This document shows, in pieces, positions 1 to 11,344 of a stretch of DNA of 64,000 nt. Source of the stretch: Rhyacophila brunnea. Its lineage: Eukaryota > Arthropoda > Insecta > Trichoptera > Rhyacophilidae. The stretch covers positions 744,001-808,000 of the forward strand of contig JAGYXB010002071.1 of the NCBI GenBank assembly GCA_022495005.1. Reading direction: 5' to 3'. Position 1 is the first letter of the stretch. Each line of letters begins with the position of its first letter. The notes under the pieces were generated by a model. It had not been told where the DNA came from. It searched no databases and saw only the letters and a program-made list of their open reading frames with translations. Position numbers and translations under genes: made by a program.

Positions 1-451
1 TGGTAAAGGTAACCTTGACTTTTCGGAATATGGGATCAGGTAAAATGTTTGATATACCCTTAATGATGATCGCCTTAAATGGCTACCACATTAAATTGTA
101 TGGCATACCATATTGGCCTACAGGATTAGGATCAAGATTGATCCAAAATTTAGTTTTTATTTAGTTTTTTTGTTAAATTTATAAATCTACATAAAATATT
201 ATGGATAACAGTGTATAAAATGGTTGTTTAGTGATCAGGGTATTGTCTGAAAGTGAAAGGTACATTGATGAGACTTTTTCAATTCAAGGATTTGGGTATA
301 CATGCAAAAGTATGAAAGTTGAAAAGTTAAGTAAGTAAATGACTGTATCAGGTGAGTGCTACAATGAATTATTGTATTTTTTTAACCAGAGTTACTGAAA
401 CATCATGTGATAGTTCAACTAAAAAAATGTAAAGGTTTTCAAAATACTCAC
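1..451 (-). other. Syntrophin intron, downstream side (partial)
   Basis: AT-rich sequence following the syntrophin exon on the minus strand. It begins with a consensus donor GTGAGT (plus strand 446-451 reads ACTCAC). No other exon, repeat or RNA gene was recognised before the window edge. Confidence 0.6.
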
Positions 452-789
452 TAAAGACAAATTCCTTCTGCTGCATGACGGCTTCGTGAGCACCACTGAC
501 GAGCGCCCCCGCCCACGCGGCGAGGTCCAGGTGCGTCTCCGCCCTGAGCGCCCTTTGAACTACCCCTCTCGGAGTGCCACAACGCACGGTGAGTACCAGC
601 GCCGCAGGAGTCGCCGCGACCGTTGTCGCTGACGACGCAGTGGCTCCGCCAGCCGACGCCGTCGTGCTGTTGGCGCTGCCCGCGTTGCCACCTGCCCGCG
701 CCCACCCCACCAGACGGAGGGCGGCGAGGGGGAGGGATTCCGCCGGAGAGCCCCACGCTTCTATCGACCAGGGGGCGACTTCGTAAAAC
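452..789 (-). CDS. Syn1: Syntrophin (alpha/beta type), one internal exon, PH domain
   Basis: Syntrophins are membrane-associated adaptors of the dystrophin complex with a split PH domain, a PDZ domain, a second PH domain and a C-terminal SU region. This 338-bp exon encodes about 112 residues of the second PH domain. It contains the hallmark APWSIEAWGSP near the start and, after a low-complexity Gly/Ala/Ser/Thr linker of about 35 residues, CGTPRGV, then RAETHLDLAAWAGALV and a HEAVMQQKE end. This order matches beta-syntrophins (PW...W.SP...GTRQG...RVETHRDLSSW); gamma-syntrophins differ here. The acceptor is a pyrimidine tract ending TTCTCTAG just above 789; the donor is GTGAGT at 446-451. The exon starts with one base completing a codon and ends with one base of the next, so it is phase-asymmetric. 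It is far more GC-rich than its surroundings. The symbol follows the Drosophila name for the alpha/beta class and is an inference. No other exon of the gene was found. Confidence 0.85.
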
Positions 790-1204
790 CTAGAGAACAA
801 AAAGAAAACATTATTATGAATACGTAGTTTTAAATACATTTTAAACATAGCTTAAATCAGTGATCGCCAAATCGTCTCTCGCGAGCTACCAGTAGCTCGC
901 GTAGGATATTTTATCATATTTATAAATTTGCCTTTATAATGTTTATTATGTTTTATTGGACTCCGAAATGAAATATTTCTCAAACTAAGTTTCAATGAAA
1001 TGCTTAACAAGTTGCCGTTGTAATATAATTTCTTGGCATAACGATTTGTGCGTACAGACGAAGTAAAATAGAGAAGCAGTCAGCGATGTATTACGATGGG
1101 AACTGCGGCATATATTTTGAACCTCTTTCGCTCATTTGTATCGCCGCTTAGGTGGGATTGATAATCAGCAATGCATATAATACCACATAGCCTCACCCCT
1201 ATGT
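790..1204 (-). other. Intronic sequence with a possible hAT terminus
   Basis: Probable upstream intron of syntrophin. At 858 it contains CAGTGATCGCCAAATCG followed by GCGAGCTACCAGTAGCTCGC, which looks like a hAT-type terminus with a subterminal hairpin. No matching right end or target duplication was found, so this is at most a truncated copy. Confidence 0.4.
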
Positions 1205-1603
1205 CATGCCCCCTACAAGGGGAGGCTGACAGGGCTCTATCCTAAGGGCTCGGACTCAGGGAGGCGGCGTGGCGGATCGGCCAGATACATGAGATAAACA
1301 CACATCTTAAATTTGCTCCAATAGTGAAAAAAGTCGCCTGCGGCGCTATTTTCCTTCGGGATTATTACCATTTTAAAATATATGGTTGTGCGATGCAATT
1401 ATTGGTGGTCTTGTGTTGATACTCGACAATTCCATAATTCGATGTGCTAAAAAATCGCTAAAATACAGTGAAATTTATTTGACCTTGAACACCATTTAGA
1501 AAACGCCATTGTAAAGCGTCAGACTGCCTTTAACCTTAGCGATATGTTGGGGTCCCGCCAAAGATCCTGGCTTGGGGGCCCGCTTTAGGATATGGGGGGC
1601 ATG
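1205..1603 (-). mobile_element. hAT-like MITE, CATGGCC family, copy A
   Basis: A 399-bp non-coding element bounded by perfect 8-bp duplications CCCTATGT at 1197-1204 and 1604-1611. Its ends read CATGCCCCC and GGGGGGCATG inward from each side. It is the reverse complement of the element at 15722-16140; shared blocks include GATAAACACACATC, the GTCGCCTGCGGCGC stretch and the GGGCCCGC segment. The 8-bp duplication supports a hAT-type transposase. No coding sequence is present. Confidence 0.85.
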
Positions 1604-1680
1604 CCCTATGTACCACTAGCGCCCGTCACTTTAACTGTGAGCGGACGAGCGAGAAAAGGAATGGCACCATACGTCTTTTA

Positions 1681-1924
1681 CAGGGCTCGAAATGGACCGG
1701 AACGCACCGGAGCGCCGTTCCTGTTCGTGAAATCGGTAGAATTATCGCTCCGTCTCGTGGAATAAATAATTTGACCGTCTGAGCTGGATAGGCCATATAA
1801 TAGAAAATCTAACACACTTATTTTTATGAAAAAAAAAACACAAACTTTGATAACTTTACTATGTAAAAATCTTTAGAAAACTGTCGAGCGCTCCGGTTCG
1901 TAAATTTTTCCATTTCGAGCGCTG
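1681..1924. mobile_element. Short hAT MITE with CAGGGCTCGAAATGG ends
   Basis: A 244-bp element flanked by perfect 8-bp duplications GTCTTTTA at 1673-1680 and 1925-1932. The terminal inverted repeat is CAGGGCTCGAAATGG on the left and CAGCGCTCGAAATGG on the right (14 of 15 identical). Inner complementarity continues around ACCGGAGCGC. CAG/CTG ends with 8-bp duplications are typical of hAT. It is non-coding. Confidence 0.88.
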
Positions 1925-1932
1925 GTCTTTTA

Positions 1933-3014
1933 GGCTTATATGCATTTTGCATCAATCGAAGGTCAATCACTAACTTAGAATTAAGTTTGCCAATGGAAGA
2001 AAAGAGCACGGAGAACAGACAAAAATTGAATAAGTAATAAAATATAAAACAAAACCGTACACACGTACAACCGTACAACGTTTTTACAAAAAATAAAAAT
2101 ACGAATAAGATTGGGTTCCGACCCATCTGATGTCAGGCACATAAAGGAGCTTATTGAGCTGGTAATTGTAACGACGAGGATATAATATACCTAATATTAT
2201 TCTTCGAAGATGGGGTGGGATCAACAATCTCTCGCTAGATCCTACGCTCAAATACCCGTAACTTCTGGGAATAACTGATCACAATAATATGTATACAGCG
2301 TAGGATGCTAGTAATCTAAATAATGTTTTACATACGCAGGCCCTCTTTAATTAGGTGGAACGAATGTAGACCTAATTTTATTAGCCCACTTTGTTGTTTT
2401 CACAATACGAGATATTAAAATCATTTCAAAATTGGCACAAAATCACCTCCATGGAGTATCAAATAATTGCATTATAAGTAACCGAATTCCGGCCGTAACG
2501 ACATGCCATACAAGATAACTCAGGGCCGGGGCGGGGAGGCAGGCGACGCGGGCCGCCCCGACGGCGAGCGGTGAGCGGTGCGCACACATACGACCCCTTC
2601 CGCGTGGCGAGGCGCTATTTGCATGCCGCTAATGAATGGACGGAGGGAGGCAACTTGTACTCGGGCAATTTAAGTCAATTATCCCCAATTTCCACACGCA
2701 AGAGCTCGCGGCCCGCCGGCAAGGAGGCATAAATCTACGTATATAGAAAGGCAGTAGCGAATTCATTAAACCGTCGTCAACTGTGAAATAAATCCCATTA
2801 AACGCATAATTCAGTAGGGAAAAAAATCTAGAAAATTGTCTGAAAATGTTATCACGTCGTAATTGTCTTCTCGTGAAAACCGAATAAAAATCGCATGTGT
2901 GGTCTATGTGTGAGAGAGTACCGATTTGGCTCTTTGAAAAAATAGTGAAGTATTTATTATATTATAAGTATCACTACATTTTTATATGAATTCGCCAGTT
3001 TTATACTGGTGATA
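1933..3014. other. Unannotated stretch with a GC-rich island (2515-2745)
   Basis: No gene or mobile element was recognised. The GC-rich part at 2515-2745 stands out from the AT-rich background and includes ATTTGCATGCCGCTAATG and AATTTAAGTCAATTATCC. It has no convincing reading frame. It might be a conserved intronic regulatory element, but the sequence alone does not show it. Confidence 0.3.
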
Positions 3015-3022
3015 GACTAGAG

Positions 3023-3225
3023 CAGTGGTCTTCAAACTGTTTTCCGCGGGAACCCGGGGACCTCTCTAGGGGTTCCGCGAGTCAAAAAAAATCGACAAAT
3101 AGATCTAGACTTCGACAAATTATGTAAAAAATGTAATTATTTCAAGATAAAGATGGGATGGAGTACCCCGAAAAAAACTTTCAATTTTAAGGGTTCCGTG
3201 AATCGACAAAGGTTGAAGACCACTG
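3023..3225. mobile_element. Short hAT MITE with CAGTGGTCTTCAA ends
   Basis: A 203-bp element with classic hAT termini, CAGTGGTCTTCAAACTG on the left and TTGAAGACCACTG on the right. It is bounded by perfect 8-bp duplications GACTAGAG at 3015-3022 and 3226-3233. Internally, GGGTTCCGCGAGTC near the left and GGGTTCCGTGAATCG near the right form a subterminal repeat in the same orientation. Non-coding; mobilised in trans if ever active. Confidence 0.92.
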
Positions 3226-3233
3226 GACTAGAG

Positions 3234-4012
3234 GTATGAAATACATGACAAATGATGCGGAACGAACGAAGTTATTCGTAAGAATTCCATTTTCTCACAA
3301 ACGAGTAATAAAATATAGTATCAATAATTTATTCTATATTTCTAGCTCAATCTTTCATTCATAATTCCCAGCTCATCGTATATTTAAACAATTATTTCGC
3401 AAAAGAATAAATAAATAGTATAATATTAATAATAAATCTCCACAAATTTAGATATTCAGTCGATAGCTATTTCGATTGTAAGATTATTAAGCTTTTTGTT
3501 CAAAGTATTTTAAAACTCAATTAGAGCACACGTGAGTGCGTAGCAACCTCAGTCACATCCAAACGTAAGCTTCTGTGATACGCTCGATTAAGACCGGATG
3601 TGGTGAGGGGCGGTATGGTTTGATGGGGATGCTAAATTAAATGTCAAGCCTCAAGACTTTAATATAAATAAACAGCTTGTAATTGGTTATATAGTTTACT
3701 TCTTACAGAAAGAAATGACACAAAACCCAAAATTGCGTTAATAAGGTTTACGATAATTATTTTATTCATGTCTTGATAATGGTGTTATAGCCGAATTAAC
3801 TATCCACTAAATCAATTAATTTGCGAAATTTAGTAGTACTTATACTAGTATAAAACGGAATTCTACCAGGTAAATCCTTTTTCAATCAATAATAGTATAA
3901 TAATAATTAATAACATTTTGAGCTCTACACCGGGACTTCTTTTTAAATTTTCAATTGTCCCTATTTATATCATTTGCTCGGTTAAAATTTTATATTTCAT
4001 AACTTATAACAG
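3234..4012. other. AT-rich stretch, nothing recognised
   Basis: No reading frame, RNA gene or repeat could be supported here. Confidence 0.5.
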
Positions 4013-4120
4013 AATCATCATCATTATCAATCGGGGTAGATCCACTGTTGGATGAAGGGTTCTCCTTCCGCAGATATCGGCCCCTACTTCTTCGTTGCCA
4101 CTAGTATAGTTAACAAAATG
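4013..4120 (-). mobile_element. LINE 3' end remnant (RTE/CR1-like)
   Basis: Read on the minus strand, 4013-4085 encodes a decayed version of the LINE C-terminus GEPFIQQWIYPD followed by stop codons and a GATGATGAT-type tail. The same ending is found intact at 15378-15626 (GEAFIQQWIDPG, stop, GATGATGATGAT). Upstream reading is broken by frameshifts. This is a severely 5'-truncated copy. Confidence 0.7.
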
Positions 4121-5821
4121 ATATGAAATTACACACAATACAACGAAATTTTTATAGCTATATAATATGTTGTCAGGTCACTATATAATTATTAAACAAA
4201 TTGTTTTTGCGTAACATGTTTTCTTATAGAGAGAGACGACATCGTTTCTCTTCAGTTTCAATTTAATTATTGTAATACGATGGAATATTTAAACTACGAA
4301 TTCAAAACGTTCACCAAACGAATTAACGCTTTTACATATTTTAAAAAAAACATGTACTGTACGACAACATTATTTAGGCAACAACAGGAAGTCGCTCTTA
4401 TCGCGTATAGAATATTTCACAGTGTTGTCATTTTTTGAGAAAACATATCCCGCGAAATTAGGTTTTAAGTTTATATCAATTCTATTCTCAGTAAGTTTAT
4501 AAGTACATTAATTTATAAGTCTAATTATTGTTCAATAAATATCAATAGAATTTTTTTTTCAAATAATTTCACCTCTTAATTATTACTATTATATTAGGTT
4601 AATTATTACAGTGTAATTATTGAATTTGGAAGGAAATGTATCATTGAACCCACATTAACTGATAATATTGCTGCAGGTATTTATTAATTAAATAACTAGA
4701 ACACAAATTATGAGTAAAAAAGTAGAAGTGAAAGATATAACATATTCAATATTATATTGATGACCCAATCACATGTTTTATAATTTACAAATGATGTCTT
4801 TATATCGTATTTTTAGTAAAATTGTTGTAGAAACACATACTGTGAAAATAATTTTCTATAAATTAAATTATATCCACCTTACATAAATTTTAAAACAATA
4901 TGTACCTACTTATCGGTTTAAAAATTAGGAAAAAATAGGACAATTCATTAACTAACTAATGATCATTTATACTTAATTATTATACGTCTAAAAATATTAA
5001 TAAAATAGATTACGATACACATAACTTTATAATATACAAACATAATTTCCAGTATTTGGGGAAATATTTCTAGTATTACAACACTGAATTTTGACATACC
5101 TGACATGACAGGAACCCGTAAAATGGGCTTGTTGAAAGTATTGTATAGGCTCACCTTTTAAATACGACTCTTTTTCTTCTTCGCAATAAATCAAAAGTTT
5201 ACTGATAATAATTCGAACATCATTTCGTATTGTGTTAGACATCTTTTGAATATAAAAAGCTTCAAATTACGTAAATTGATAGATGCGTCCAATACGAAGT
5301 GTCAAAAATGTAATGAAAAATTTGGGGGCGTTCCTAATTTGAAACCGGAAGTTCGATTAGCTGTACGTAGTTCACAGATTTGCCACGTAGCCAAGATGAA
5401 GTTGCCGGACAATACCTAAGTTACAAACGAAATTTAATAGAAATAAAAAAAAGAGCATCAGTTGTTTGTTCTCCCGAGGAGCAGAACTAACCTGCCATTA
5501 GTGATGCCAATTGGGAGGGCAATAACTCTGTTCAACCAAATTGCTTCGGATGTTGATATATTCCATCTACGTGAGAATGAGTATAGGTGGATGTTATTTT
5601 ATAAATTCTTAAAATAGGGTCTGCTTAACTCATCTGGTGTACTTCCTTGTACCTATATACTTAATATTTTTTGTATTTACACATTTATACTGTAGAATAA
5701 CTTAATACTGCATAATTACAGTATTACATAATACTGTTTTAATAATATTTCTTTGTTTCTAAATGTCATGTTGTGAACGTCTTAAACTTATAATTTGTAA
5801 TGTCCACAATATGTAAAATAA
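4121..5821. other. AT-rich stretch, nothing recognised
   Basis: Only short open frames with no recognisable motifs. No mobile element termini were found. Confidence 0.5.
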
Positions 5822-6082
5822 ATCGTCACTGTTCTGGCAGAAGACACTAATTCGAAAAAATGACATATTGAGTTAGTACCAAAATGTTCCTTATTTCAAA
5901 CTTTACCGTCTGGAAACCTTCTTAATAAATGAACAGTTTTTATTTTAAAGTCTTCCTTTTTACGATTACTTAATAAACTCACATGATAGACCATTATTTC
6001 AAACATTTTAACAACTTCAAAGTCAAATTACTCAAAACTAGTATTCTCCAGTTAGTGTGTTCTGCCAGAACAGAGACGAAAT
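5822..6082. mobile_element. TIR element with CTGTTCTGGCAGAA ends
   Basis: The left end (5822-5850) carries CTGTTCTGGCAGAAGACACT and the right end (6051-6082) carries its inverse with one to three mismatches, extending outward into ATCGTC/GACGAA. The arms are about 28 bp and the element about 260 bp, with no coding potential. No convincing target duplication was identified, so the superfamily is unassigned. Confidence 0.65.
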
Positions 6083-9000
6083 TAAAATTGAAATTAAAAT
6101 TGAACATTGAAAATCACTATGAATTCACTTCAGTAATGATTTCAAAAGCAATGTCAATTTAGTCTGACAATCGAAATACCATACGTAGTAGATATTCAAA
6201 AATATAAGGAATTTAATACGGTTATAGACAGATTAGATATCGTAATTTAGCAACATTTAAAATATACATTCGCCGTCCTAGAACCAGAAAGTAGTATGTG
6301 AAAAATCATAGTTTTGATATAATTGAATCCAAAGATTGTATTCATCACTAAACCAAACCATAAAACATAGACTATTTTATTATAGTCATAGAGGTAGATA
6401 TACTTTGGTAAAATAAAAACAAAGAACCCAGAGAAAAAACACTGACAGAACTGAGCCTAATATTTGTGCAGTTAAAAGTAATAAATTTTAAGCCCCAGAT
6501 AAACGATAGTAAATATTTCACCACAGTCTACTCCAGTGCATCAGATCATCTGCAATAAGACCGTATTTTTGTGAATAACTCCAGGATAAAATTGAATTTA
6601 GATACGACAGTTTGACCGTTGGATAGAGGACTCAATAACTGTAAAAAAATGTACTGTTAACTCAACAATATATTATTTTGAAATACTACAGTCTGGGTTC
6701 ATAATGGCGATATGTGAACATTATTGAAACACACTTATGATTGGAAGGTAGATAATAGATATAGATACTAGATATAATCGGTTAATTTGATACATAAAAC
6801 AACAAGCTTTGGAGTAGTTAAAACAATTAAAGTATAACGATTTCGGTAGGTACCGACTAACCTCCATTTCTAAAGGAAGCCGATAGGTGCGTATATTAAA
6901 AAATATTTTATGATTTTTATAAAATTATTGAATAAATATCAAATAATGAATGGAATTTCACATTACGATTGTCATTGACCTCATTATAATAGCTATGTCA
7001 TACTACGATATCCTGTTGTAACATCCGATTCGATATTTTCACAATAGTTCAGACACACGTACGTTTGTAGGTATATATATACACGGCCGTGTCTTGTAGA
7101 ATTAAATACACTGCCATTTAATTCAATTAACTATAATGGAACACCTCCGAGTGAATGCTATCTCAACCAATTATTAATGCTACCTATTTATCTGGGAATA
7201 TAGAAGATAATATAACGAAAGGGAGGGGCGATAAACTCCTGCATACGACCCTGACTGAAACTGAAATTACCTTAAAAATATGCAAACCCGGAATCGGAAT
7301 ACGGATACAAAATACACACATATACACAATCTAGCATCCTTTCACGTCACGTACAAGTCAAGTAACTTGTTCGCTTGTGGGAAAGGACAGGGGATATCGC
7401 ACCCGCACATTAATAGTATTTTCTAGTAACCTACATTATACACGAATTGCATGTCTAAACGAATGTCTTCGGCTGATTACCACTCGAACCCGCGACAGCA
7501 TTTTGAGTTTTGAGTAGACATTTCTAAAACTACCCCAAATCACGCAAGTCTGTATTTCATAAGATAAGACATTTTGTTTTCTTATGAGGGTGTTGTAGGC
7601 GAGAAGTAGTTAGCTAAAGTCTCACTATCAACACAATCTATTAAAAATGCGGTTTTAAAAACGCAATAGATTCTATGAAAAAAATACCTTATTTAAATGT
7701 AGAAATATGTAGGTATGCATAATTTACAATCACATATTTAAATTTTAAATTGATTTAGACATGGTTACCATGCATTTGAATCAATTTAATCTTCAGTGCA
7801 GACAATCATAATTAATCCAAGTTAAAACACCAAATAGGAATTATGTACATAGTGCATTAGTGCAGCGATCTTCGTCTACTGGGCAGCGGCACAAGGTGTG
7901 TCGCATGATGTTGGGAGTGGTGAAAAGGTCTATATTTTAAGTTTACTGAAACTAAAAAATACCGTAAATAAAAAAGATGCACATCAAACACACTTACCAA
8001 TTGTATTTAAAACTACTTAAAACATGTACAATTATTTTAGTTATTAATGTTTGAAATGCAATATTAATATTGAGGTATCAAAATCTGTGGGTGAAAGGAA
8101 AGAGGAAAGTCTAAAAAAACATTGAAAATCGTATTTGAATAAACCAATTCAACATAATATAATATGCATAAATTAGAAAATCAACACAAGTTCGGTTAAT
8201 AAATTTTACACAGAAAGATCGATAAAAGTATAATACAAATTAGGTAGGTATATTAAATTGTGAGACACTGAAACAACGAACGCTATCATGTTAAATATAA
8301 GCGATTATTTTTAATACTTAGTAGTTACTGATTACAAAAAATATCAATTTACTTAAAAGTAAAACTGTTTTTCCTTTGACGATTCAATTCAAATTGTTGT
8401 ACATTATTAATTAAAATCAGATAATAAATATATAACAAATGAGGATTACCACACAGCTATTGTAGGTGCAAGCCATTTTTGACAGCATTCGGATTTCAGT
8501 CAATCTTATAAATAGTTGTACTTTATTATAATTATTAATTGATATTAATTGATTATAATTATTAATAATTATTATAATTAATTATATTATGTGAAGTTTG
8601 GTAGGTACAGAATCTGTATTTAAATAAAATCTGTTTACATACCCAGTACCTACTTAAGACTTGGACCATATAAATTTAGTAGCATTCTGCAACTAAGATT
8701 CTATAAATAAGAGACATGCTGATATATTTTATCCTCTTCTTCTATGTATATTGATGTTGAGACAAGGCTTATCTTTAGACGGAAATATACGATACAGCCT
8801 ACTAGTCAGCGTACCCCCTGGGGCCTGGGGGTACGAATGAACTGAAGGGGCAAGCAGTTGAACATTTTTTCGTAAAAACATTTGACTACCAATAATTCGC
8901 ACAGCAATGTGTTACAGTGTTACAGCAGTGTGATAGTAAGTATCTACGCCAAAATTGGTATAGTAATCTTGTAATTTTGGATTGTCAAAACAAGATGTGT

Positions 9001-9655
9001 AGGTACCTACTGTAATTTTGAAAATGGAAAAAAAACTATATTGCATACTTTCTTCATGTGCTATATCAGAGATTCCAGAGTTGGCTATTACTTTTGAGAA
9101 GGCGACTTTGGTCTGCGATATGTTAAATAATTCTTCGACTCTTCTAAAGCTCAAATTACACCGGCATACAATCAAGTCGATCGATTACCCCGATCGCCCT
9201 CTCGATCATCTGCGCCGATTGGCCCCAATCGTGAAATGTCATTCATTTTGCATTGTGACAAAATAGAATAACTTCTATTTTTCGCGCGTAATTTAATCGA
9301 CGATCAGTGAAATTTGGGTCGACGATTACCGATAACACATGGTTATTGTCGACCTAATTGTGACTAATCTTCGATTGAGTCGTGACCAAAAAATAGGAAT
9401 TATTATATTTTGGCCAAGACTCCAGCGAACTATCCAAATTGACAGTGTAATTTGGCCTCAATTCTCGCCCAGTCATAGATCTTCCACAGTGATGGTGTTT
9501 GCCTTTATATTGTCACAATATTTTATTCGGAAGATTATTCGGTAAATTGGTTTCTCGTTGCGTTCTCTGGTGGGTTGTGAACCTTACCAGCCACACGAAG
9601 GAAACACGAGAAATATAAAGCAAATATTACCAATATTAAATGTGCGTTTTGTTTA
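6083..9655. other. AT-rich stretch, no gene recognised
   Basis: About 3.6 kb without a supported gene. A simple AT palindromic run lies at 8520-8592 (AATTATTAATTGAT-type repeats). The segments at 7860-7920 (GTGCAGCGATCTTCG, GTGTGTCGC) and 8805-8850 (CAGCGTACCCCCTGGGG) resemble decayed hAT ends, but neither has a partner end. Confidence 0.45.
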
Positions 9656-9663
9656 CGTTAGAA

Positions 9664-10315
9664 CAGGGGGGGGGGGGCAAACTTTTTGGATGGAGGGCCA
9701 AATTCAAGAATTCAAAATGAGCGGCGGGCCGCAAGTAAAATATCATTCTTAGATATACACTATTTATTATCACGAAAAATAAACATTACAAAAAAATTAA
9801 TGAGAAGAATGAAACTGTTGTACATTTTTTAACATTTTTTTTAAATTCAGGTGTTAATTTTGTAGTTGATATTCTCAAAACTGCTTGTAAATGGGCATCG
9901 GAGATATTTGATGGTAAAGAATTTTTATTGAGGTGCATGATCGAAAATGTTTGTTCACATATAGGTTGATCCAAAAATAATGAGCATGTTTCTTGCATAA
10001 TCTTTAAGTTGCTCGAATTTGTCTGAATTAAGGGCATTGTAAAATTTGGAGATTTCTTCACGACGATGCATCTCTCTTAAATCAGTGTCATACTGCAGAT
10101 CAATAATCTCACGTTGTAGCTCTGTCGGTACACTATCAATATCTATTGAAAATGGATCGCGTACTATTGCTAAACAAATTTTAATCTATTGTCAATATTT
10201 TTAAAAAAAATATAAAAAAGTTATTCGTAATCAGAAGTACAATTAATGATGGTGGGCCGCAAAAAAATACCCGGCGGGCCTCATGCGGCCCGCGGGGCGC
10301 AGTTTGCCCCCCCTG
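9664..10315 (-). mobile_element. Internally deleted hAT transposon
   Basis: A 652-bp element with CAGGGGGGGGGGGGC on the left and GTTTGCCCCCCCTG on the right, flanked by perfect 8-bp duplications CGTTAGAA at 9656-9663 and 10316-10323. Subterminal GGGCCGC / GCGGCCC motifs occur at both ends, as in hAT elements that encode GTF2IRD2/ZBED-like transposases. It retains only the 3' part of the transposase on the minus strand. Confidence 0.92.
9786..10158 (-). pseudogene. hAT transposase C-terminus, frameshifted
   Basis: Encodes the C-terminal dimerisation region of a hAT transposase, which in intact proteins holds the subunits together for cut-and-paste transposition. The first part (minus strand from 10158) reads VPTELQREIIDLQYDTDLRE, then FEQLKDYARNM and FGSTYM before a stop. 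The frame then shifts, and the second part reads CEQTFSIMHLNKN followed by HLQAVLRISTTK, the hallmark CEQ.FS..N.NK block. The expected join would run from STY into CEQTFS, so a small indel near 9965-9975 breaks the gene. About four fifths of a normal 600-residue transposase is missing. The closest known relatives are GTF2IRD2-like/SPIN-like hAT transposases. Confidence 0.85.
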
Positions 10316-10323
10316 CGTTAGAA

Positions 10324-11344
10324 ACATCAATGCATATTTTTGATACATATGTAAATACTAGTATTGAAAATAGCATACCTATTAAGTTTATTCCATATTA
10401 TCCACACTCGAGTATCGTATATTCTTAAAGCCTCACCAAAAGGTTTTACCAGGCGATATTCTAAAAAGATTTTTCTGATACTTCAAAACGAGAGCACCAA
10501 ATATCTATCCTCAAAAGCTTACTACAACGTTAATATCTTGAATTTAACTTACAAACCAAATCTCGCATAGTACTATTCCGTATGCCCTCCGTCAAATGTA
10601 TTAGATATAGGTATTATATAGGACATGCATAGGAAACACGTAGAAAAGCGTAAGCAAGGAAGGTACGGCGGGTAATTCGGAGGCCGGAGTGCGTAATCTT
10701 CGCGCTGGTGTGAGATATTGATTTCGCATTAGCGAAGGGGCGAAGATTCGGAATATTAAACGCAGAACCGGAATTCGATTAATTCACCGCGAAACGTTAC
10801 ATAAATACAAATAAACAACGGACAAAAAACGTGTTGGCGCGAAGTTGCGATTATTACATTCGTTAAACGACGCCTCGGACGACATTACGAATGGACGGCA
10901 TACACGGCGGACCATTATGACGGTACGGGACGGCGAAAAAATAATATTATCGATGGGGAATGGGGTTTTGCATTGTATTTTAAGTCGTTATAAACGTACC
11001 TACCTATTAGGTAAGTATTTACATCGCGTTTACCGTTTCCGCTACCGATACCAATAAATATTAATTATTTCAGCAGCGGGCAGGAGAGCCGAAGGTACAA
11101 ACGAATTCTCATGACTACGCAACCTCCGTACGTGGCTCAATGTCTTTTTAAAAGGAGTGTTTATCAATTGCAAAGCCATGCATCTCCAAGATCGATTCAT
11201 CGATCGCACCAGAGATAGGCCCGTTGAAATTGAGTGTTGTGAAATTGTAAAAATCGTGTACGTTCAGTTGTAATATAATATAGGAAACATGAACCATTCT
11301 TTAACGAGTTTACTTGAAAGTAGTTTTCAAATTAACCACGAGGA
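10324..11344. other. Intergenic or intronic stretch with a GC-richer patch
   Basis: No gene recognised. The patch 10640-10960 is richer in GC and CG dinucleotides than its surroundings, with no convincing frame. Confidence 0.35.

Noticed and set aside
8520..8592. AT-rich palindromic run as a possible origin or CRISPR-like repeat
   Set aside because: It is simple AATTATTAATT-type sequence with no regular spacers. CRISPR arrays are not expected in this eukaryotic DNA.
8805..8860. Possible hAT terminus CAGCGTACCCCCTGGGG
   Set aside because: No inverse end or 8-bp duplication was found within a reasonable distance. The match could be chance.
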